Below are positions 27,510 to 37,068 of a stretch of DNA of 64,000 nt, in pieces; position 1 is the first letter of the stretch, and each line of letters opens with the position of its first letter. Below the pieces are notes generated by a model, which saw only the letters and a program-made list of their open reading frames with translations, had not been told where the DNA came from and did not search any database. The translations under genes and the position numbers were made by a program. Origin of the DNA: Sporisorium sorghi (Eukaryota > Basidiomycota > Ustilaginomycetes > Ustilaginales > Ustilaginaceae); NCBI GenBank assembly GCA_023212695.1, contig JALCCG010000112.1, positions 1-64,000 of the forward strand. The letters are read 5' to 3'.

Positions 27510-29117
27510 TTACAGTTTCGTCTTGCCGACCTGTCTATGAAGCTTTTCCTCTTTAAGCTTTCGCGAGTCGGCCTGTACCTCCAACACCTTAACTAGAGCA
27601 TCTGCCAGCCTCTCTGGCTCCTCCTGAGCAATAAGATGATTGCCCTTGATCGTAAAGCTGATACCGCGATCCAGACGATCAATCTCGGCGGCGAGCGGTG
27701 TGTTGTTGGAGCCTCCTTGCATGTTGACCATTCCGATCCACGCGGTGTGGTCGGTGGTGAGCAAGATCTTTCTGCCGATGTAGCTCATCCAAGTCGAGCA
27801 GAAGGCGGCGGCTTCGTGCCATTTGGTGTTGTTGAGCTCCAAAGGTGTACGCTTGAGCTCGTTATCGGGTACGTCGTCGGAAACGAGTGCTTGCGATGCG
27901 GGTAGAGCGGATGGACGAAAGCCGAATCGAAGGTGCAGGTCGAGCACGCGCTTGTGCCATGCCTGGAAGAAGGGTTTGGATTCGAAGTAAGCCCTTGCGT
28001 CCGGCAGCGAGTCGAATGTGTCCTTGCGTGCAATAGCACCTCGGGCCAACGGAACTTCCGGCAGCGGAGACCACATTTCGTTGGGGAGGTTGTGGATCTG
28101 GAAACGCTCTTCGTCGTCGACGTGCAGGAGGGCCGGATCGACGAGGATGAGGCCTTCGAGCATGCGTGGTCGAGCCTGCAGCAGAAAGGTAAACGTACCA
28201 CCGCCGTAGGAGTGACCGAGCGCGACAAGTCTGCGTTTCGAGCTCGGGTCGGACGCCTTGTGTGAGGCAAGAAACGTAGGAAGCCAGGTCGGAGAGGCAT
28301 TTGGAAGAGAAGGTGCCTCGGGAAGGTAGTTCTCGAGGAACTTGAGCATGTCGCGCGGATGATCAGCCCAGCTGATGATATCGCCGAGTAAGTGACGGTT
28401 GATACTGCCAGCTTGTCCGGAGTGGACGCAGTCAAACATCCAGATCTCGTCTATGCGGTACTTGTCGCTGAAGTCTTTGATCTGCAGCTTACGGACGAAT
28501 GCCTCTAGGGCCGGTTCGAAGATCTCCTTGTGGAAACCATTTGCGTGCGCTAGGAGGAGGGTGATGCCTTGTCGTGCGTCTTTTCCCTTTGCGCTAGTCT
28601 GAACTTGGTTGTGCAGAGAAGTAGGAATGACGCGATTGACCGTCATCCAGAGCTGCGCCTCGTTGGCTTTTGTTGCTTGGGCGATTCGGGCAGCGTGACC
28701 CGACTGCAAGCATCCGCTGCGCAAGGAACGCATGAGCTTGCGCTGTTCTTCGTGCTCCTTTCCACCGCAAACCTCGAGCCAATGGTCAAAGTCGGCATCC
28801 CTGCGCCGACGCTGTTCGACCTTTGCCGCTTGCGGATCCGAAGGAAGCGGGCCTAGACTGTAGGTGCTAGGGATGTTTGCATCGTAGATATCGGATTTCG
28901 CCGATCGAGCGTGGGAACGAGGCCATGCTGCGGGATAAACGTGTGTAGTGGAGATCCACTGCCGTGTTTCATTTGAGGCCGAGTCTTGCGAGGGTGCAGT
29001 AAAGATGACACGTGGTGACAGCGTGGGAATGGCGGGTCGCTGTGCTGGAACAGGAGGCTCTAGCGACGGCAACAGGTCTGCGACGCGAAAGTCATCGATT
29101 GGCATGGTGTCGGTCAT
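27510..29117 (-). CDS. Alpha/beta hydrolase, Lpx1-like
   Basis: 535 residues in one frame. A poorly conserved N-terminal 180 residues precede an alpha/beta-hydrolase domain. ITLLLAHANGFHKEIFEP is the oxyanion-hole strand, and the nucleophile elbow is ALGHSYGGGTF. LEGLILVDPAL is the next core strand, and a C-terminal His probably lies in IKGNHLIAQEEPE. The AHANGFHKE signature and overall layout match yeast Lpx1 and related peroxisomal lipase-like proteins. The protein ends in KTKL. TKL departs from the usual peroxisomal signal (S/A/C-K/R/H-L), so peroxisomal location is only possible. The substrate is unknown; an ester or acyl lipid is the family expectation. Confidence 0.85.
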   Translation of the reverse strand: MTDTMPIDDFRVADLLPSLEPPVPAQRPAIPTLSPRVIFTAPSQDSASNETRQWISTTHVYPAAWPRSHARSAKSDIYDANIPSTYSLGPLPSDPQAAKVEQRRRRDADFDHWLEVCGGKEHEEQRKLMRSLRSGCLQSGHAARIAQATKANEAQLWMTVNRVIPTSLHNQVQTSAKGKDARQGITLLLAHANGFHKEIFEPALEAFVRKLQIKDFSDKYRIDEIWMFDCVHSGQAGSINRHLLGDIISWADHPRDMLKFLENYLPEAPSLPNASPTWLPTFLASHKASDPSSKRRLVALGHSYGGGTFTFLLQARPRMLEGLILVDPALLHVDDEERFQIHNLPNEMWSPLPEVPLARGAIARKDTFDSLPDARAYFESKPFFQAWHKRVLDLHLRFGFRPSALPASQALVSDDVPDNELKRTPLELNNTKWHEAAAFCSTWMSYIGRKILLTTDHTAWIGMVNMQGGSNNTPLAAEIDRLDRGISFTIKGNHLIAQEEPERLADALVKVLEVQADSRKLKEEKLHRQVGKTKL

Positions 29118-30012
29118 GTTGTTCGAGTATGGAGGATGGAGACGTAGAGAGTAGGAGGGGTCTCTCGCTCCTTTTGAATGATCCTGCCTACTGTACTGTA
29201 CCCACGATGGCTGTGCTGAAGCAAGCTCGCAAAAGTGGTGGGCAACTCGTCTCGGAAGCTCGCCTTTGGGCCGGCTAAGTTACATAGCAGCTTGACCGGG
29301 TTTTCCGGTTGACTCGCTGCGCCTTTTTTTGTTTTTTGTTTTTTGTTTTTTTTTTTTTTTGGTTTGCTTGCTCCACCGCACCTTTTTTCGCCCGAAAAGA
29401 CCGAGTGACAGCATACCTCTTACGTGCGGACGACTACGAGCAAAGGCTGAGCAAAGCGGCACGGTGGGTCTTTGGTGGGACCCAAAGACAGCATCTACCA
29501 AGTGCGCATTGGTCATAATTTACTGTTGCAGCCACACCTTGAGGGAGCTTTCCGAGGTGGTGGCAGTGGACACGATCGCGAAAAATCTAACATGATTCAG
29601 ATGCGGAAAAAAAGGTCAATCTGCGGGAGAAGCAGCCACGAGCGTGATTTTGAAAGCACTGCGCTCAGAGCCGCGGGCGACAAAGTCACTCTGAGGCTCA
29701 GGCTGCGCTCGACAAATTGGAGCTCTTTGTTCACTTGATGCCCGCTTGCTGGCCTAAGTTATCTATCGCTTCCTTCTTCTCGCAACACTCAAGCCTCCGC
29801 ATCCCTCTCATTGTTCCATCAACGCTCGGAACGCTAGAGTTACTCGCACGCCAAACATTCGTTTCCTCAAGCCGTCGATCGCTTACTCATCTTCGCTCCA
29901 TCTATCGCATTCAGCATCGCATCGCATCGCATCGCATCTCTGCCGCTGATAGGAAACCCGGCTCCTCTGCCAACTCACTTCCTAATCCCTCACGGCTTCG
30001 CGGCGCGTAACC
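29118..30012. other. Divergent promoter region between the Lpx1-like gene and cue1
   Basis: About 900 bp. It contains a T-rich tract at 29323-29360 (T runs broken by single G) and a TCGCA pentanucleotide array at about 29914-29938, 75 bp before the cue1 start. No gene seen. Confidence 0.6.
29914..29938. repeat. TCGCA pentanucleotide repeat in the cue1 leader region
   Basis: Four to five tandem copies of ATCGC. It is probably in the 5' untranslated region of cue1. Confidence 0.8.
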
Positions 30013-30678
30013 ATGAACGACAGTCTCGGGGCACTCTTGGCCATCGTCGTCCTCTGGTCCATCCTGCGTTTCGCATTCGGCGGCGGCAACAGCAACAACA
30101 ACTCGAGCGGTGGTAACCAAGCACCCGCCCTCAATGCGGCTCGTTCCCGCCAGGTGCCACAGCACATGGTCGATTCGGTCAAGACGCTCTTCCCGCACAT
30201 CCCAGACGCATCAATCCGCTACGACCTCCAGCGTTCCGGCAGCGTAGAGGCTACGTGCGAACGAATCTTGAACGAAGGCGGTCTCCCTTCCCCACCAGCC
30301 GGGTTCTTTGGCACCGCCGAGCCCTCGACTCCGTCCCATGCGGCAACTCTTCGAGCGCAGAATGCGAACCGCACAACGCCGAATGGAGCTGCTTCCAGCT
30401 CTTCGACAGGTCTCAGCACGCCCAGCAAATCTCCCAACCTCATCTCTCGTTTCGGTCTGCAATCTCGTCTAGGTTCGGACGATCTGCCATCCACTCCGCA
30501 GTCGCACACGAGCACCAGCAGTCGAGGTAGCCCAAGCAGCTGGGCCACCACCCCAGAAGAGCGCGCAAAGCTGCTCAAGGATCGAAAGGAGCAGATGATC
30601 CTCGAGGCGCGCAAGAAGATGCTCGAGAGGAATCAGGCCAAGCAGGCTGATGCGCAAACATCCACGGCCTCGACCTGA
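30013..30678 (+). CDS. cue1: Cue1-like ER-anchored ubiquitin-conjugation cofactor
   Basis: 221 residues. An N-terminal membrane anchor (ALLAIVVLWSILRFAF, residues 7-22) is followed by a Gly/Asn linker. A CUE ubiquitin-binding domain spans about 53-95 (VDSVKTLFPHIPDASIRYDL, ending ERILNEG). After a Ser-rich disordered stretch, a C-terminal helix rich in Lys/Arg/Glu appears (PEERAKLLKDRKEQMILEAR). This is the position and composition of the Ubc7-binding region of yeast Cue1. Cue1 tethers and activates the E2 Ubc7 at the endoplasmic reticulum for ERAD. Anchor, CUE and C-terminal helix in this order make the assignment firm. Start is the first Met after a long pyrimidine-rich leader. Confidence 0.88.
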   Translation: MNDSLGALLAIVVLWSILRFAFGGGNSNNNSSGGNQAPALNAARSRQVPQHMVDSVKTLFPHIPDASIRYDLQRSGSVEATCERILNEGGLPSPPAGFFGTAEPSTPSHAATLRAQNANRTTPNGAASSSSTGLSTPSKSPNLISRFGLQSRLGSDDLPSTPQSHTSTSSRGSPSSWATTPEERAKLLKDRKEQMILEARKKMLERNQAKQADAQTSTAST

Positions 30679-31079
30679 ACGGATGGCGCCTTCTTTGCTG
30701 GCTTCAAAGATAGATGTAGAAGCTCGCTCGCAATACAACTCGAAAGTACGATTTCATGGACAGCATCGAGTCGAGATGCCTATCTGAGGTTGAGCGGCGC
30801 AGCGCAGCATCTTGTGAGCACCCTCAGCTGCGTCGAATTTTCCAGTTTCACAAGAGAAGGGCTGGTCTAACAGCCCAGCAATTTATTTTATTTTATTTTC
30901 TGTGTCACGTGCCTCGCACTTTTTCGGTGAGAAGGCTCTCTCTCTCTTTTTCGCTTTCTTCCGAATCTCTGCAACCGCTCTTACCTCGATCACCACATCT
31001 TGCGACACTACCCTAAGCATCACTTCGATTCAGACACAGCATCACTCTCTCGACCTTGTGCGACTATATACTCGTAACC
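30679..31079. other. Intergenic region cue1 to mL54
   Basis: About 400 bp containing the cue1 3' end and the mL54 promoter. A short TTTTA/ATTTT run lies at about 30884-30900 and a CT-rich stretch at 30940-30960. No gene seen. Confidence 0.5.
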
Positions 31080-31688
31080 ATGTTGAGGGCCGCAACCAAA
31101 ACAGCTCGAGGCTCGTCCTCTTCCCTGCGACAGGCAACCTCCTCGCGCACATATGCATCTGCCTCAGCAACGGCATCATCGTCTGCTTCGCCATCAACAT
31201 CCAGCACGCCCGCCGAAACGCCGTCTTTGCCATCAGCAGCGCCGCCCGGTACCGTGCTCAAAGGCGTATCCATCTTCAAGGACAAGGCCGACCCTATCGC
31301 TTTGCAGGACCACGAATACCCGTCGTGGCTGTTCAAGCTGCTCGACGACCCTTCGATCGCATCTGCCTCTTCGCTTGCCTCCATCGAGATGGCCGGCATG
31401 TCCAAGGGAGAAGCGCGAGCCGCGCAGAAGCGTCAGTCCAAGATCCTGCGTGCTGCTCAGCTGGCCAAGGACAAGGCTGAGGCCAAAGCTGCCGAGCGCG
31501 CTGCCAAGCTTGGCACTGCCGAGGCGACCAAGGATACAAGCGCCGAGCAGGAGGCAGCTATGACCCCGGCAGAGAAGCGCGCACGCTTGCTCTCCAAAGC
31601 GGCACAGGAGGAGCACGCAAAGCGCAAGACGCTCAGAAGGGCCAACAAGGACGCGATCAAGGCGCGCAACTTTGTCAGCGCTTCCTAG
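31080..31688 (+). CDS. mrpl37: Mitochondrial large-subunit ribosomal protein mL54 (yeast MRPL37 type)
   Basis: 202 residues from the Met at 31080. The frame is open upstream to 31056, but MLRAATKTARGSSSSLRQAT is a typical basic, Ser/Arg-rich mitochondrial presequence that should be at the N-terminus. The mature part has the mL54 signature GVSIFKDKADPIALQDHEYP followed by SWLFKLL. The C-terminal helix is basic (KRKTLRRANKDAIKARNFVS), as in the family. It works in the mitoribosome large subunit. It faces the epoxide hydrolase gene tail to tail with an 82-bp gap. Confidence 0.88.
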   Translation: MLRAATKTARGSSSSLRQATSSRTYASASATASSSASPSTSSTPAETPSLPSAAPPGTVLKGVSIFKDKADPIALQDHEYPSWLFKLLDDPSIASASSLASIEMAGMSKGEARAAQKRQSKILRAAQLAKDKAEAKAAERAAKLGTAEATKDTSAEQEAAMTPAEKRARLLSKAAQEEHAKRKTLRRANKDAIKARNFVSAS

Positions 31689-31770
31689 TCCAGAACACCT
31701 CATTACAGTTGGCTCTTTCATTGTACAACAACAATAGCAAGATTTTGGCAGTTCGCATCCCTCTGCAACG

Positions 31771-33179
31771 CTAGAAGCCAGGCCAGTGCTGATTGGCAAA
31801 CTCCTGCATGTCTTGCACCAGCGCATCCGGGTTGTCTCTTGAAGGTGGCATGAGGACAAAGGTCAAGTGTCAGTATGGGTCTGCTCCTACATTTGCTTAG
31901 ACGACCTTTGCTTGACTCACAGAGCAGCGAAATGGCCTCCGTAGTCGTGCATCTTGTAAAACTGCCAGTTGAGCTTGTACTTGCTCAACCAGCTCCTCGG
32001 GCCTGCAGCGAGCTCGTAGGGGAAGTTGGAAAAGCCAAACGGCTTGTCCCTGGCAGCTTGCCACAGCTTCCAGTCCGGATTGGCGAACATATGCGTCGAC
32101 TCCTTGTACGGCAGGAACGACGTGTGGATCGTGTTGGTCAGGAAGTAGATTGTGACGGTCTTCAGCATCTCTTCGTCCGTGACAAACGACTGTGGCGAGG
32201 CATCTTTGTCGCTGTCGTTGAAAGCGGGACAGCGAGGGTCGGACCAAGCGTGAAACTTTTCCAGGATCCACGAGAGGATGCCCAGCGGGTTGTCGTACAG
32301 GCTGTACCCGAGCGTCGACGGCTGCGTGCCTTGGATCTTGGTATAGGCGTGGCCCTGATCGAGATACTCAAACGCGCGTTGGACACCGAGCACCTCTTGC
32401 GGATGGTAGCCCAGCAAAGCGAGAGCTCTGGGAGCTGCACCTTTGAATCCTGCATGTTCGAGCGCCAGCACAGGCAGCGTCCGAAGCGGAGGCTGGGGAG
32501 GGGCAAAGTTGATGTGCGCAATCTTGCAGTGCGGACTGTTGGCCAAGAAGCGCGTCACGATCGAGCCCCAATCGCCACCTTGAGCCATGTACGACTTGAA
32601 GCCTAACACCGAGACCATGAGCGTGTCCAGAACCCGGGCAGAGTCCTGGAGCGTCCAGCCCTTTCGCAGCGGAGCCTGAGATAGACCGTAACCGGGCAGG
32701 CTCGGCACCACCACTTCAAAGCGCGGAGCTCGTGATTCGATCAGCTTGGACGCAAAGTGGAACGCCTCGGTGAAGCAGCCCGGCCAACCGTGCGAAAAGA
32801 TCAGCGGGATTGCTGGCTTGGCCGCCTCGTCGTCCGAGACGGAAGGCTTGAAGTGCTGGTAGTGCACCTCGATCCCCTCGATTCGCACTGTGTAGTGTGA
32901 GAACCGGTTGAGCTGCGACTCGACACCCTTCCACCACGCCTTGACTCCCTGTCCCGGCGATCCGACCGGCTGACCATAGCTGTTCTTGGGATTGCCGCTC
33001 CTCCAGTCGTCGAGCACCTGTCGAAGCTTGGCCAGATCCGTGCCGTATTCCCAGGGCTTGAGTCCGCCGGTGATTTCCGATTCGGGCAGCCTGACATCGT
33101 CGAGCTTGCGCTGCAGACGATCCAGGTCTGCGTCGGGGAATTCGATGCGGATCTGTTGAGGTCGGCCCACTTCTGACAT
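31771..33179 (-). CDS. Epoxide hydrolase, microsomal (EHN) type
   Basis: Two exons, 33179-31921 and 31837-31771, giving 441 residues. The intron (83 nt, GTGAGT...TTCAAG) falls just after the catalytic His, and exon 2 adds a short tail ending QHWPGF. The N-terminal EHN domain covers about 1-115 (IRIEFPDADLDRLQRKLDDV). The oxyanion motif is FSHGWPG. The nucleophile is Asp203 in GGDWGS, with the downstream helix ILEKFHAW. The catalytic His is in HDYGGHFAAL. It opens epoxides to diols through an ester intermediate. There is no N-terminal membrane anchor, so it is likely soluble, like fungal detoxification or juvenile-hormone-hydrolase-like members. Without splicing the frame would end right after GHFAAL. 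Confidence 0.93.
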
Positions 33180-33619
33180 TTTGAGAAAGGCTATGATGGT
33201 GTTGGTGGCGAAGACAGGCTCATCGACTCAGATTGACAGGCGCATTTCAAGGCGAAGTCAAAGTGGGCGCAAGAGGCTTTCGCTTTAGCGGTGACTTCTC
33301 CACATGCCTTGGCGTCGTGATTCCCCCGCGTTGGAGATCGCATATCTGCGGATGCTGCACTTTCCTGGCGTTAAGCGAACTAGCTCGTCCGTAACAGACA
33401 TGCAGCTCTGAGTGAGTAGACAGACACAGGCAAGGACAACAGTAAAGCGCGGTGCGCTGAAGGTGAAGCCGCTGCACAACATGATGAAGCGACTCGTTCT
33501 GGGTGATACCAGATCGACTGGCAGCAAGGACGCTAGCAAGGGCAAGGGCGAGGGACTTTGAAGAACACTTCCATTCCTACTCTATCATCCGATATGTCAA
33601 CCTTACAGCGAGACCTTGT
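33180..33619. other. Gap between two minus-strand genes
   Basis: 440 bp: promoter of the epoxide hydrolase gene and 3' end of the PAF-AH/HAD gene. Short frames only. Confidence 0.5.
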
Positions 33620-36097
33620 CTAGAGCGCATGCACGATGAGCCTTCCGAGTCGATTTCCATCGCTTCCGATCGCCGCTGCGTCCAACTCCTTGGGCTGCGA
33701 CTTTCCTTCCTTCCAGACCCTCCACTCCTGTCCATCCTTGATGCCCTTGAGCCCCGTAAACACGCCATCCGCCTCCTCCCTCTTGCCCTGCAAGATCATG
33801 CGCTTCGTGATATCGCTGTTCACCTCGAGAATCGACTGCGTCGAGACGCTGCCTACGAATTTGGCCATGTTGGGCAGCAGGAAGGGGAAGTCCGAGAACG
33901 ACGTGTGCTGACTCGCCTTGTTCGCTTGCGACTGCTGCGCCTTGTGGTACGTCCAGCCTTTGACGGGTGTTTGGGCCGATTGAGACGCGAGGTCACGCTC
34001 GAAGGCGAGGATCTTTTCGGCGACTTCTTCGAGGTTCCGCCCGACAACGTCAGGTGTGCCGTAGACCGAAGGGCACGAGTAGAACTCTTCGTACGTGACC
34101 CAAGCTGTGCGGAAGCCAGCCTGCTTGGCTGCAAATGTGTCCCATGTGTGCGATGCCACGAACCAGATCCCCTGGTACTCCTTCTTGGCAGCGCTCGCGT
34201 CGATGGGCTCGGCCTGGATGCGGCGCAGCACTTGCGCGTACACTTTCGGGTCCGGCTTGGCAGCACCGATCTCGTCGCAGCTGCACAGTCCCACGCCCGC
34301 TCCCACGGCGTTGTGCGCGTCTGATCGTCCTGAACGAGCTGCCTCGCTGTCGAGATCCGCACCGTCGCTGTCTCCCAGAACCCGAAGGAAGGACGACCGC
34401 CCGAGCTGTAGAGATCCATTCGTGGCCGCCCACACATCCACCTTGTCCACACTCGGCGGCAGACGCCCTTTTCCGTCGCGGTCACGGTAGATCTTGGTCA
34501 GCGCATCCACCATCCCCGGTCGTGGCTGAAGCTTGGTGAGTGCCTTCATCATCGTCTCTACCACGATCGGATCGAATGGGTTCTCGAGCGCCTCTTCGGC
34601 CGGCCCGCCGTCTTCGAACGATCCTCCCTGCGTGAGAGCCTTGCCTTTGGCATCCTTCTTCGGCAAGATGCCTGCCTGAAGCAGAACACGCGGTAGCGTG
34701 CCCTTGAAGACCTCACCGATCGGCTTGTACTGGCCGCAAACACTCGAGTAGGTAAAGTCGCGCTGGGTGCCGTGGAACCAGTCCACGACTACTAGCTCGG
34801 GCACGATCTTGGGCACGCCTTGCGCCTCCTCGAGCTGATCTGGGAAGAGCGACGTCAGCGCCTCGATACACGCCGAGAGCCCAAACAGCGTGCCAAACAT
34901 GTCGTGGACGATCACGAGCCTCGATGGCGGTCCGACCTGGCTCGATGCCGCCGCAGCCGCTGCATCAACCTTCTCCGTGCCCTCAGCGCCGATGGTCAAC
35001 AGCCAGCCTTTGCCGCCCGTGCTCGACTTGGACTCGCGCGCGATCGTCGTCACGTCGTTCATGTGCGACTTCCACTGCGTAAAGTCTTCGCTGTTGATCG
35101 TGTAGAGCGGCTTGCTCACCGGCACCACATCAATGCCCGTGATGGGAACAGGCTCGACCCATGGATCCAGCACGAGCGCCTGGCCGAAGGGGCAGTCGGT
35201 GTGGCGCAGTGTTTGAATCGCTGTCGAGCCTCCGAAGCTGTGTCCGATGAGCCATGGGTCCTGCATCTTCAGCTTGTTGCTGAATTCGGCTAGAACCTTG
35301 GCACGGCGATCGCGGATGTTGGCGTCATGGCGCTGTGAACGGGTGCACGATTCGACCAGTGCCTTGCCTGCGTTGAAATCCTTCAAAACGTCGAGAGCAG
35401 CCAAGACCTCGCGACGACGCAACTCGACTTGCGCCCGACGCAGATCCATCGGCTCCGGCTTGCCGTCGACTTCGTCCGGTCGCACGTACAGCTTGTTCTC
35501 CACGCCGTTCGAGCCGCTAGAGAGCCATCGAAGCAGACCCGACGAGGTTTTCGCGTCTTTGTCGACTGGATGGTGGATCGTAGTCGACGAAGCCGAACCA
35601 TCCCTGTGCTCGACCGCTGCGACGACGATGCCTGCGCTGGCGAGGGAAGTGCAGTATGCCGAATAGGCTGTTCGTGTGCCGCCCATACCGTGGCTGAACA
35701 CGGCGACGGGAAAGCCACCTGACGGTGAGTCAGAAGCGATGGGCGCATCCGCGACTAGAGGCAGCTTTTGCCCGACGACACTGTATGCGGGCAAGACGAT
35801 GGGCAGCGCGAGGTACTTGGAGATGCCAGCGTACTTGAGCAAGCCGCCAATGGAGCGCAACTTGGGCGGCTCCAGCCAGTCGAGTGTGCGGCTGTCTGTC
35901 TTTTCCTGCGAGGCCGATGTCGGATAGTAGATGGTGAGCAAGGTGGTGTCCGTGGTGAGGATCTGCTTGGTGGATCCGCCTTCTTGGTAGGTGTAGGGTG
36001 CGGGGGAATCCTGTGTAATGGGCTCGGAAAGCGGGATCTCGAGTGTGACCGTCGAGACTTTGTACCGCGCGTCAGACGGCGGTTTGGGTAGCGACAT
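33620..36097 (-). CDS. PAF-acetylhydrolase-like lipase with a HAD dehalogenase domain inserted before its catalytic His
   Basis: One uninterrupted 825-residue frame. Residues 1-385 follow the type II PAF-acetylhydrolase fold: FPVAVFSHGMGGTRTAYS, the nucleophile elbow GHSFGG (Ser287) and the acid in LVLDPWVEP (Asp311). KPLYTINSEDF and KGWLLTIGAEG follow, as in PLA2G7 just before its catalytic His. Then comes an Ala-rich linker and a complete HAD phosphatase/dehalogenase domain (about 393-705): nucleophile Asp399 in VIVHDMFGTLF, motif II WAATNGSLQ, motif III Lys in GAAKPDPKVYA and the acidic motif in HTWDTFAAK. After it, QHTSFSDFPFLLP (His731) and VNSDITKRMIL match the PAF-AH segment carrying the catalytic His. 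Thus the hydrolase is split around the HAD domain. HAD features match 2-haloacid dehalogenases. Substrates are unknown. No membrane anchor seen. Confidence 0.9.
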   Translation of the reverse strand: MSLPKPPSDARYKVSTVTLEIPLSEPITQDSPAPYTYQEGGSTKQILTTDTTLLTIYYPTSASQEKTDSRTLDWLEPPKLRSIGGLLKYAGISKYLALPIVLPAYSVVGQKLPLVADAPIASDSPSGGFPVAVFSHGMGGTRTAYSAYCTSLASAGIVVAAVEHRDGSASSTTIHHPVDKDAKTSSGLLRWLSSGSNGVENKLYVRPDEVDGKPEPMDLRRAQVELRRREVLAALDVLKDFNAGKALVESCTRSQRHDANIRDRRAKVLAEFSNKLKMQDPWLIGHSFGGSTAIQTLRHTDCPFGQALVLDPWVEPVPITGIDVVPVSKPLYTINSEDFTQWKSHMNDVTTIARESKSSTGGKGWLLTIGAEGTEKVDAAAAAASSQVGPPSRLVIVHDMFGTLFGLSACIEALTSLFPDQLEEAQGVPKIVPELVVVDWFHGTQRDFTYSSVCGQYKPIGEVFKGTLPRVLLQAGILPKKDAKGKALTQGGSFEDGGPAEEALENPFDPIVVETMMKALTKLQPRPGMVDALTKIYRDRDGKGRLPPSVDKVDVWAATNGSLQLGRSSFLRVLGDSDGADLDSEAARSGRSDAHNAVGAGVGLCSCDEIGAAKPDPKVYAQVLRRIQAEPIDASAAKKEYQGIWFVASHTWDTFAAKQAGFRTAWVTYEEFYSCPSVYGTPDVVGRNLEEVAEKILAFERDLASQSAQTPVKGWTYHKAQQSQANKASQHTSFSDFPFLLPNMAKFVGSVSTQSILEVNSDITKRMILQGKREEADGVFTGLKGIKDGQEWRVWKEGKSQPKELDAAAIGSDGNRLGRLIVHAL

Positions 36098-36516
36098 GGT
36101 GATGAGTTCGAAGCTCGTGCTCGAGGGAAGAGATGGAGAGAAGGATGATGGAAGTGGGACGCAGGAAAGGTGACACAGGAAGGACCCTTCTCAGCCTCCA
36201 CAAATCCAAACGCCGTCGCTTGCTACTTCCGCAGGAAAGCCCGCGTTTCTTGACACTCGCACAGGCCGATCTCAGAAGGAAAGATTCCCCCGCACTGCCA
36301 ACGATGTTGACCCGCGCATCTCCGACGGATGATGTTCTGCTCCTGAGAATGCCAGAAAGGTCTGAACAATCGAAAGGCGACAGTACGACACATCGGCCCG
36401 CGACAGCCAACGCTTTCTCATCTATGACACGATACAGAAGCAGACATGGACAGCATCACTGGCGTCAGCGGCAGCCTCCTCTGCACAGGCGTTTTTGCTG
36501 ATCCTTGCTTGCCTGG

Positions 36517-36518
36517 GC

Positions 36519-36542
<24 letters not shown>
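36517..36542. repeat. GGC trinucleotide repeat followed by GAC units
   Basis: About eight GGC/GCG units followed by GACGACGACGACGG. A GC-rich microsatellite in the divergent promoter. Confidence 0.85.
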
Positions 36543-36555
<13 letters not shown>

Positions 36556-36594
36556 GCGATGTGAATGCGGGCAGGAATCGGCGATCTTTAAGCC

Positions 36595-36608
36595 CTTATC
36601 GAGATAAG
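36595..36608. promoter_or_regulatory. Palindromic double GATA site
   Basis: CTTATCGAGATAAG is a perfect inverted repeat of GATAAG with no gap beyond the two central bases. HGATAR is the site of AreA/Nit2-type nitrogen regulators. It lies 460 bp upstream of the allantoicase-ureidoglycolate lyase start, a nitrogen-salvage gene, and about 500 bp from the divergent PAF-AH/HAD start. Its function is inferred. Confidence 0.5.
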
Positions 36609-37068
36609 CGGCCGAGTTTCCGGCTGACCGAACAGAAGACCGAGATTTTCGAATTCCGCGAGCTTAAAATCGACTTCGGAGTTGGCCGAGCGCAAGAGCC
36701 ACCATCACGAACAACTCTCACACTGTCATTCGACCCTTTAGAACGAGATCCTGATCTCAAAAGCGTCTGTGGTGGTTGTATGGAACTCGTGAAACAGAAT
36801 GCATGATCTAATGGCTGAGCATGATCAGCTTTGGAGAGCGGTGGGGTGTTCCACAATGGAGAGGGGATGGTGAGCTTTGCGGGAAAAGATTCGGCCCATT
36901 TACCGGTACAATCGGAGCCACGAGGACGAGCGTGTTTGGTTTCGACACACGCTGCTCCGCCCTGAGTCAAGATCCGCTTGGTCCTTGTCAACTTCTCATT
37001 TCCTTTTCCCTCTCTTCTTCCTCTTCTTCCTCCAACATCCCTTTTCATCTTCCATCCTCCTCGTAGAA

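Larger units (their letters stand above)
36098..37068. promoter_or_regulatory. Divergent promoter region of the PAF-AH/HAD and allantoicase genes
   Basis: About 970 bp. It contains a GGC repeat (36517-36542) running into a GAC repeat, a GATA palindrome (36595-36608) and a CT-rich leader before the allantoicase start (36999-37060). No gene is supported in it. Confidence 0.6.

Noticed and set aside
27510..27518. C-terminal TKL of the Lpx1-like protein as a certain peroxisomal signal
   Set aside because: Thr at the third-last position is outside the standard consensus, so I list it as possible only.
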